From the NCBI GenBank assembly GCA_049607205.1, contig JBMYWH010000044.1, forward strand, positions 1-6,130: 6,130 nucleotides of DNA, in the 5' to 3' direction. The notes under the pieces were generated by a model. That model made no database searches, was not told the origin of the DNA, and saw nothing but the letters and a program-made list of their open reading frames with translations. This DNA is from JBELHR01 sp049607205. GTDB lineage: Bacteria > Bacteroidota > Bacteroidia > Flavobacteriales > Flavobacteriaceae. Positions 1-4,532 of this stretch are shown here, in pieces (the first letter of the stretch is position 1; the number at the start of each line of letters is the position of its first letter). Both the position numbers and the translations under genes were made by a program.

Positions 1-341
1 TGAACATTTTTTCCAGATTTAGAGAAACGTATTCCAGCTGAGCTAAAGTCAATTTTTGCCAATTGCATTAAAATAGCAAGATTCGTCGTATCCAGCGCCT
101 CCTCTACTAAAGCATTAAGCTCTTCACGATGGAATTCTCGATACCAGTCTCCTGCAACTTGAGTTGTATCAGATGGATTGGTAGAAAGCTCCCAGAATTC
201 CGGCACTTCCACATCGGTTGGTATAGCCTCAGCAGCCATGGTTTGGGTATCTTCTGGGTCTTTATACATTTTACACTGAGTCATGGTTATTGACCCCGTA
301 ATTAAGACCCCTAGCAATAATCCCCTCTTGATTAGGTGCAT
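1..341 (-). CDS. TolC/OprM (NodT-like) outer-membrane efflux lipoprotein, N-terminal part, cut by window edge
   Basis: Seen: translation of the minus strand from an ATG at 341 stays open for 113 codons to the window edge. It starts MHLIKR, then a hydrophobic stretch (residues 7-20) and Cys23, a type II (lipoprotein) signal peptide. The -1 residue is Gln (TQC), which is not the usual Gly/Ala/Ser. After a Pro/acid-rich linker comes DWYREF (65-70), then ELNALVEEAL (74-83) and LAILMQLAKIDFSSA (88-102). Family knowledge: this order matches the start of OprM/NodT outer-membrane factors (D-W-W-x-x-F, L-x-x-L-V-x-x-A-L, then a helix around A-R/K-I-x-x-A), which form the trimeric exit duct of tripartite RND-type pumps. 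Full members are about 450-480 residues, so roughly three quarters lie outside the window. Inference: adaptor and pump genes probably lie nearby, but cannot be seen. It could also serve another tripartite exporter. The family call is fairly secure; the substrate is unknown. Confidence 0.8.
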   Translation of the reverse strand, partial: MHLIKRGLLLGVLITGSITMTQCKMYKDPEDTQTMAAEAIPTDVEVPEFWELSTNPSDTTQVAGDWYREFHREELNALVEEALDTTNLAILMQLAKIDFSSAGIRFSKSGKNV

Positions 342-383
342 ATAAATATGATTTAAAATATTCTAAATATAAATTTAATGTTT

Positions 384-459
384 TTTTAGCAGTCTGCAAA
401 TCATTTAAACAATCATTAAGCATCTTAAACAAGGCCAACACAAAAGCGTTCTGCTAAAA
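384..459. repeat. 9-base inverted repeat enclosing two TTAAACAA direct repeats
   Basis: TTTTAGCAG (384-392) and CTGCTAAAA (451-459) are exact reverse complements separated by 58 bases. Between them TTAAACAA occurs twice, at 405-412 and 425-432, exactly 20 bases (about two helical turns) apart, each preceded by a CAT-containing segment. The same-face spacing would suit an operator for the efflux gene that starts at 341. In AT-rich DNA such matches can arise by chance, so this is a weak call. Confidence 0.3.
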
Positions 460-473
460 TTCTTCAAATTAAA

Positions 474-515
474 TTGTTAAGACAGATTGAAAGATATCTT
501 AGTGTTTTTTAACAA
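474..515. repeat. Palindrome AAGATATCTT inside a TTGTTAA/TTAACAA inverted pair
   Basis: AAGATATCTT (491-500) is a perfect 10-base palindrome. The flanking 7-base arms TTGTTAA (474-480) and TTAACAA (509-515) are centred within one base of it. It lies 54-95 bases before the small membrane protein gene at 569. It could be a binding site for a dimeric regulator or merely AT-rich chance symmetry. The long loop makes an RNA hairpin from the outer arms weak. Confidence 0.25.
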
Positions 516-568
516 AGCTTTAGGAGATTAGAGTAATTTTTATTAGATTCATATCAAATTTAATACCC

Positions 569-787
569 ATGAACCCCATTCACTTTTTTTTCCAAGAGCC
601 ACGTCTCTTGAGAAGCTTTTACGTCCTTGCTTATTTAGGTGTCCTTTACATCACGATTCACAGCACAACAAGTTCAGACCTTCCTTTTATTTCAAGTATC
701 GGAGCATTGAGCAGTCTGATTTGGTCTATCTTCTTTTTAAGAATCTCTCAATCTAGTTTAAGAGAATTTTCTAAAATGGAGTCTTAG
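569..787 (+). CDS. Small protein with two predicted membrane segments, family not recognised
   Basis: The predicted protein has 72 residues. Seen: a short N-terminal segment with His/Phe and Arg (to residue 15), a first hydrophobic segment at about 17-31 (FYVLAYLGVLYITI), and a polar turn STTSSDLP (32-39). A second segment follows at about 40-57 (ending LIWSIFFL), then a polar basic/acidic tail (58-72). This reads as a helical hairpin in the inner membrane, and no domain or catalytic motif is evident. The start is the only ATG that keeps both segments, and the leader before it is A/T-rich with no Shine-Dalgarno site, as expected in Bacteroidota. The last 17 bases overlap the converging glycosyltransferase gene. 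Divergence from the efflux gene raises the idea of an accessory role, but nothing shows this. It may be a lineage-specific small membrane protein. A chance ORF cannot be excluded, although the two clean hydrophobic segments and the hairpin at the stop favour a real gene. Confidence 0.5.
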   Translation: MNPIHFFFQEPRLLRSFYVLAYLGVLYITIHSTTSSDLPFISSIGALSSLIWSIFFLRISQSSLREFSKMES

Positions 788-2072
788 ACTCGTTTTTAAG
801 AGCTATATATTTAGAGAGATACTTATAGCGGGCTTGTTGGTCGCTATTGAAGACTTGTGTCAAGAAAAATTTCTTGCGATGCTTGTTTAGTAGTTCCTCT
901 TGAGAGAATTCTAGTATGCTTTTGCGAAATTCTTCAGTTTGAGACCCTGAGAATTTCTCTTGGAGCAATGTATTGGCATGAGCTTGACAGCTTTCCCAAA
1001 TATTCTGATCTCGATATAATTCTATGGCTTGTTCGATGAATTCTTGATCGCTAGAGCTAATAGCACCTGGCCAAGAAATTGACTCACTTTGCATGCTTTC
1101 CGCACCTATAGGACTGGTCACACTGGGAAGTCCATTTTTCATAGCGTCAAATAATTTACCTTTCTGTCCTGCTCCAAATCTAAGGGGAGCAAGCAATACG
1201 CGATGTTCTTGCATGATTGCTACTACGCTCTCTGCACGTCCTTTGATCACAAAACCTTCTTCAGGCTTGTGTAACTGCCAAACTTTTTGAGAAGGATAGG
1301 CTCCATAAATATGCAATTCCGCCTTAGTCTCCTTTCTTATTTGTGGCCAAAGCCTCTTGAGCTCTAATACACTATCCCAATTCGGGGCATGTATCAAATT
1401 TCCAATAGCCATAAAATTCTTACGTTGAGTAAAACCTGGAAACCCAGCTTCAGCATCCAAATCCTGTTTATGTATGAATGGAAGATAGACTAATTGCTGC
1501 CTGTCGATACTGAATTTTGCAACTAATAAATCAATCTCTATCCGAGAAATCATGATGCTCAAATCACAACGCATGATTGCTGAGAGTTCTCTTTGAGCAA
1601 GTTCACTATAGAGATATTCATCGACCTTTTTCAGATTTCCATCTGCTTTAACCGCTTCGTGACGTGCTTTGCGCAGAAAATGTAAATCCTCTGTATCTAG
1701 TATTTGGGGAATTTGTGGGCATTGTTTACGTACGCGCCAACCGAATTGTTCTTCGACCATAAACCTGTCGTAGAGCACAGCGGAAGGATTCAAATCTTTG
1801 ATAAATTGATCAAAGCTTGAGTCATTTACTTGAATGCTATGGCAAATTAAACCATCCGTATAAGCAAATTCCGAAGCCTTTGCCGTGGTCGCATAATGCA
1901 AGTCATAACCCGCATCCTTATATAAAGATAAAATCTGCAACAAGCGGTAGCCTGCTGCAGATGATTCTGGTTCTATCCACAAGGTGGACAGTATAAGTAA
2001 TTTAGGTTTCTTAGAGTCCAAATCTAAATTGTAAACCTGTAAGTAAGAAAGTATTTCCATTAGCAATACCAT
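771..2072 (-). CDS. GT4-like glycosyltransferase (GT-B fold), last gene of the three-gene cluster
   Basis: 433 residues from the first ATG. Seen: an N-terminal beta strand LLILSTLW (25-32) followed by SSAAGYRLL (37-45), DTEDLHFLRKAR (126-137), FMAIGNLIHAPNW (220-232) and LHIYGAYP (253-260). The nucleotide-sugar-binding block is APLRFGAGQKGKLFDAMKNG (295-314), then PSVTSPIGAE (316-325). Family knowledge: these match GT-B retaining glycosyltransferases of the GT4 type that carry the G-N-x-x-x-x-P-N-W signature and the PLR-x-G-x-G-x-x-x-K-x-x-E-A-M block. The usual Glu before AM is Asp309 here. The protein has no signal peptide or membrane helix, so it should act in the cytoplasm, making surface polysaccharide or glycan. 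Donor and acceptor are unknown. The basic C-terminal tail (398-433) may be membrane- or partner-contacting (inference). Start: ATG codons at 2072 and 2060 overlap the upstream barrel gene by 62 or 50 bases. A TTG at 2021, giving residues DSKKPKLLILS after the start, overlaps by only 11 and fits the fold better. The true start is unresolved. Confidence 0.88.
   Translation of the reverse strand: MVLLMEILSYLQVYNLDLDSKKPKLLILSTLWIEPESSAAGYRLLQILSLYKDAGYDLHYATTAKASEFAYTDGLICHSIQVNDSSFDQFIKDLNPSAVLYDRFMVEEQFGWRVRKQCPQIPQILDTEDLHFLRKARHEAVKADGNLKKVDEYLYSELAQRELSAIMRCDLSIMISRIEIDLLVAKFSIDRQQLVYLPFIHKQDLDAEAGFPGFTQRKNFMAIGNLIHAPNWDSVLELKRLWPQIRKETKAELHIYGAYPSQKVWQLHKPEEGFVIKGRAESVVAIMQEHRVLLAPLRFGAGQKGKLFDAMKNGLPSVTSPIGAESMQSESISWPGAISSSDQEFIEQAIELYRDQNIWESCQAHANTLLQEKFSGSQTEEFRKSILEFSQEELLNKHRKKFFLTQVFNSDQQARYKYLSKYIALKNESKTPF
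779..797. terminator. Small hairpin with T-run at the overlapping 3' ends
   Basis: GAGTC (779-783), loop TTA (784-786), GACTC (787-791), then G and five T (793-797) on the plus strand. The stop codon of the small membrane protein gene (785-787) lies inside the hairpin. Read leftward, the same hairpin is followed by CATTTTAG, which contains the glycosyltransferase stop. It could act as a weak bidirectional intrinsic terminator for the two converging genes. The 5-bp stem is short, so confidence is limited. Confidence 0.4.
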
Positions 2073-3153
2073 ACTCTCCCCTAAACATCCAGTGTTGGTT
2101 TAACTGCAAATTGAATCCAAACTGAACCGACCAATTATTAATGATTTCCTTTTTAATACTGTAATCAATCTGAGCTGTGACCAACTCTTGCATGGCATCA
2201 TCTAATTTCCCTAAAGCCTGATTCTTAGTATTCAATCGGTTATTTGCATTTTCTAATTGCTGCTTTTGAAACTCATAGGTCGGAGAATTAGGATTAAGCC
2301 CCGCTATGGCATTATTGTTTGCATCTATCTGATTATTGTTTGCATCTACACGCTCATTAATCGCCGGAAAAACATTAGCACCTAATTCAGGAAAAACTTC
2401 ATTCATTTTTATCTGTCCGTAATTACCCTTTGATTCTACAAAATCTCTCCACATGGCTCCTACATAAAGCGCCATTTTACGCTGTGGATGTTTAAAATTA
2501 ACCATAGTTCCTACACGGGCAGAAGCCACAAGAAGTTGTGCCGGGTCATCTAAAAGTTCGGAATAAGATCTAGAATAATTCATATCGATGGATCCAAAAT
2601 AATTTTTGGCCCCATAAACCAAGGTCGTACCTATTCCCCATGTTTCCGCAGAAAAATCTACAGAAGATCCAAAAGCCGGAAGACTCAATATCAAATCTCC
2701 ATTCTCATCATACCATTCTGGCTGTAATCCCACCGTGGTGTTCCCACTATTCTGAGCATAGATCCCATAGAAATTCATAAAGGGAAGTACCCACATATCG
2801 GCCCTTACATTGACTCCGTTGGTTGTGGCAGAAACTTTTTGAAAATTCAAAGTCTCAAGTGTGACATACTGATCTAAAAGTTGATTCAAGGTCGATGTAG
2901 GATCTGAACCTATATTTAATCCAAATTCCGAAACAAAAAGATCCATGGAATTGTAAGTATAGTTCAGGTTGAAACCAAAAGGCAATTGCATTTCATAACC
3001 TCTTTCTGCCACTTTCTGTCCAAGAATCGGAAGCACATAAGGATAGAGTGTATCCTTGTTAACTTCTTTAGGGACTAGGGTAGCCTCTTTTACCTGAGCC
3101 TGGGCTCCTGCAAAAACTAAAAAACAAATTAATAAAGCGGTTAATTTTTTCAT
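2011..3153 (-). CDS. Outer-membrane beta-barrel protein with Asn-rich coiled-coil insertion
   Basis: 380 residues. Seen: a standard signal peptide MKKLTALLICFLVFAGAQAQ, with likely cleavage after AQA (residue 19). Alternating aromatic/hydrophobic strands follow, such as MQLPFGFNLNYTYNSMDLF (55-73), the motif DMWVLPFMNFYGIYA (119-133), TWGIGTTLVYGAKNYFGSID (171-190) and MALYVGAMWRDF (227-238). The C-terminal end WMFRGEYGIANGNTFLLTGL plus QFRFGL is a typical outer-membrane barrel terminal strand pair, with Phe378 near the end. Residues about 266-327 break the barrel pattern. They contain tandem heptads DANNNQI-DANNNAI (270-283), then a Gln/Asn/Leu-rich helix (294-327) likely to form a coiled coil. 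The family was not recognised by name; a porin-like channel or anchor is the best description. It starts 1 base after the stop of the DUF1254/DUF1214 lipoprotein gene, so the two are probably translationally coupled. Its 3' end overlaps the glycosyltransferase reading frame. Exported outer-membrane location is well supported; transported substrate is unknown. Confidence 0.82.
   Translation of the reverse strand: MKKLTALLICFLVFAGAQAQVKEATLVPKEVNKDTLYPYVLPILGQKVAERGYEMQLPFGFNLNYTYNSMDLFVSEFGLNIGSDPTSTLNQLLDQYVTLETLNFQKVSATTNGVNVRADMWVLPFMNFYGIYAQNSGNTTVGLQPEWYDENGDLILSLPAFGSSVDFSAETWGIGTTLVYGAKNYFGSIDMNYSRSYSELLDDPAQLLVASARVGTMVNFKHPQRKMALYVGAMWRDFVESKGNYGQIKMNEVFPELGANVFPAINERVDANNNQIDANNNAIAGLNPNSPTYEFQKQQLENANNRLNTKNQALGKLDDAMQELVTAQIDYSIKKEIINNWSVQFGFNLQLNQHWMFRGEYGIANGNTFLLTGLQFRFGL
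2311..2348 (-). repeat. Two-copy 21-base tandem repeat encoding DANNNQI/DANNNAI
   Basis: Seen on the plus strand: ATTATTGTTTGCATCTA occurs exactly at 2311-2327 and again at 2332-2348, giving a 21-base period, so the reading frame is kept. On the coding strand this encodes two seven-residue units in the barrel protein (residues 270-283). The near-identical DNA suggests recent slippage or duplication, and the copy number may vary between strains (inference). Confidence 0.85.
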
Positions 3154-3154
3154 A

Positions 3155-4492
3155 CTATTTGGTTTTGTTGATTATAATTGGCAAAGTCCACTGCTCTTTA
3201 TAATGATCCATGTTCGGATTATATATTCTAAGCACCACTTTAAAAGGCTTCTCCTCTGTTGAAATCCAATTAGATTTAGGTGTAAATTTACTCTTTTTAT
3301 TTGAAACTTGTATATCTAAGGACTCATCTGAATTCAAACTTAAATTCACTAACGAAGCCGTTGAATAGGGCTTTGACATGATATTCCCCTCTAAATCATA
3401 GACGCTAAGGTCCCAGAATCCCGTTTTGAAAACCTCAGGACTTGCCTCGGCACTGAAACTTATTCTATACTTGTTAGTCCCTACTAAAGCATCTCCATTT
3501 TGATCTTGAGCACAAATAGCTACAACCACATCCTCTGCAGCATTGATTCCTAGCGCACCTACTTCCCATGAACCCAACTTCTTAGCATCTTCAATATAAG
3601 CTCCCATTTGATGACGCTCTCCAATAAATTCCAGAGTCTTACTCTTGTATTGACTCATCTGTTTTTTAAAATCACCGTAGTGATGCTCCAAGAGTTTCTG
3701 ACTCGCGGAGTCAAAAACCTCTAAATTCACCTCCGTACCGGATTGGGCATAGAAAGACTCTAAACTCAAGTCCTCCATCTTCTTGCGACTCTTCAGTTCA
3801 GGACTGTAATTTTTGAAAGGATTCTCTTTTCCATTATACTCGGCAAGAGATTCTAGTGACAGCGCTTTAAAAGTCTCCGGATTTTCTCTTGAAAAACGTC
3901 CTTCTAAATAAAAGATAGACTCTTCGCAATTGACCGCTGTCATCCCTTGGGGAATTGAACCTTTATAATCCTTAGGCAAAAAGATAAAATCTCCTGAAAC
4001 CCCCTCTCGTGAATTAGCCTTCCAGAGCAGCTCTTTATCCATATCAATTATCGTCACTAAATAATAGCTGTTTTTTACTTCAGGGACATGCAAAACTACG
4101 GGGCCTTTAGATAGGTTGATCCAGGCCAAGTCATAATTAATATAATCAGAAACAAATGCCCGATTTACCAGACTGGACTCTGTAGCATCATCTATATAAA
4201 AAATCTGATTGGGAACTCCTGGCGTATGGAGTTCTGACTGGGTCCAACTGTAGATGTAATCAGTAAATACTTTCTGAGAAGCTAAATCAGCCATCTCACT
4301 TACTTGGCTTGATGAGATTTTCTTGACCTTAGGTTTTTTCTTAGGCAAAACCTCACGAGCTTCCTTTTCATCGATATAAACACTATCTTTGTTTGTCTTA
4401 AAGTCATCTTTTTTCTCCGTCTTAGAATCACAACCTATCCATAGGACACTTCCAATAAGACATAAAAAGATAAAAGTTGGTTTTTTGATCAT
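3155..4492 (-). CDS. DUF1254/DUF1214 domain lipoprotein, first gene of the cluster
   Basis: 445 residues. Seen: an N-terminal hydrophobic signal (5-19) ending WIGC, with Cys21 as the probable lipid-attachment residue; Trp at -3 is atypical. It is followed by a strongly charged segment (DSKTEKKDDF, 22-31) and a Lys-rich stretch KKKPKVKK (51-58). The first domain spans roughly 72-190, with SDYINYDLAWINLSKGPVVLHVP (115-137, the counterpart of the N-x-D-T-x-Y-S...W-x-D-L-S...P block of DUF1254) and SYYLVTIIDM (142-151). A polar helical linker lies at about 200-305. The second domain is at about 310-440: LGINAAED (314-321), FWDLSVYD (359-366), SNWIS (407-411), FKVVLRIYNP (417-426) and W435, the DUF1214 signature. 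Family knowledge: the two domains normally occur together in envelope proteins of unknown biochemical function. The start at 4492 gives the signal peptide directly. It should be exported and lipid-anchored. The next gene begins 1 base after its stop. The acidic residues after Cys21 resemble surface-export signals of Bacteroidota lipoproteins, so surface exposure is possible but unproven. Confidence 0.87.
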   Translation of the reverse strand: MIKKPTFIFLCLIGSVLWIGCDSKTEKKDDFKTNKDSVYIDEKEAREVLPKKKPKVKKISSSQVSEMADLASQKVFTDYIYSWTQSELHTPGVPNQIFYIDDATESSLVNRAFVSDYINYDLAWINLSKGPVVLHVPEVKNSYYLVTIIDMDKELLWKANSREGVSGDFIFLPKDYKGSIPQGMTAVNCEESIFYLEGRFSRENPETFKALSLESLAEYNGKENPFKNYSPELKSRKKMEDLSLESFYAQSGTEVNLEVFDSASQKLLEHHYGDFKKQMSQYKSKTLEFIGERHQMGAYIEDAKKLGSWEVGALGINAAEDVVVAICAQDQNGDALVGTNKYRISFSAEASPEVFKTGFWDLSVYDLEGNIMSKPYSTASLVNLSLNSDESLDIQVSNKKSKFTPKSNWISTEEKPFKVVLRIYNPNMDHYKEQWTLPIIINKTK

Positions 4493-4504
4493 TTGATAAG
4501 TTTG
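4477..4504 (+). promoter_or_regulatory. Bacteroidota-type promoter for uvrA (TTG, 17 bases, TAAGTTTG)
   Basis: TTG (4477-4479) lies 17 bases before TAAGTTTG (4497-4504), which matches the Bacteroidota -7 consensus TAnnTTTG exactly. It predicts a transcription start at about 4510 and a 5' leader of roughly 20 bases before the uvrA ATG at 4533, which supports that start. The -33 element lies within the 5' coding end of the divergent DUF1254/DUF1214 gene, and the -7 box overlaps the few bases before that gene's start. No operator such as a LexA site was identified. Confidence 0.5.
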
Positions 4505-4532
4505 TTATATAAAAATAAGCATTTTTTTGAAC

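Larger units (their letters stand above)
342..568. other. AT-rich divergent intergenic region with short repeats
   Basis: This 227-base stretch separates the leftward efflux lipoprotein gene from the rightward small membrane protein gene. No credible ORF or RNA gene was seen. It contains two exact TTAAACAA copies 20 bases apart (405-412 and 425-432). A 9-base inverted repeat (TTTTAGCAG at 384-392, CTGCTAAAA at 451-459) encloses them. Further right is a perfect 10-base palindrome, AAGATATCTT (491-500), nearly concentric with the inverted pair TTGTTAA/TTAACAA (474-480, 509-515). No clear Bacteroidota promoter (TTG plus TAnnTTTG at proper spacing) was found for either gene. The best leftward -7-like match is TATATTTA, read on the minus strand at 371-364. 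The nearest minus-strand TTG is 25 bases away, slightly too far. Regulatory function is inference. Confidence 0.5.

Noticed and set aside
555..562. Minus-strand TAAATTTG matching the TAnnTTTG promoter box
   Set aside because: No TTG lies at proper spacing upstream on that strand, and it is more than 200 bases from the efflux gene start.
857..1290. Two short plus-strand reading frames (857-1039 and 1093-1290)
   Set aside because: They lie antisense inside the glycosyltransferase gene, which has clear family motifs through this region. Their translations show no coherent hydrophobic or domain pattern.
4510..4517. Minus-strand TATTTTTA as a -7 box for the DUF1254/DUF1214 gene
   Set aside because: It matches all but the last base, and no TTG is found 17-23 bases upstream; it stays a possible but unsupported promoter.
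4527..4529. TTG as an alternative uvrA start
   Set aside because: The ATG two codons later aligns with the usual UvrA N-terminus and the promoter-to-start distance fits it.
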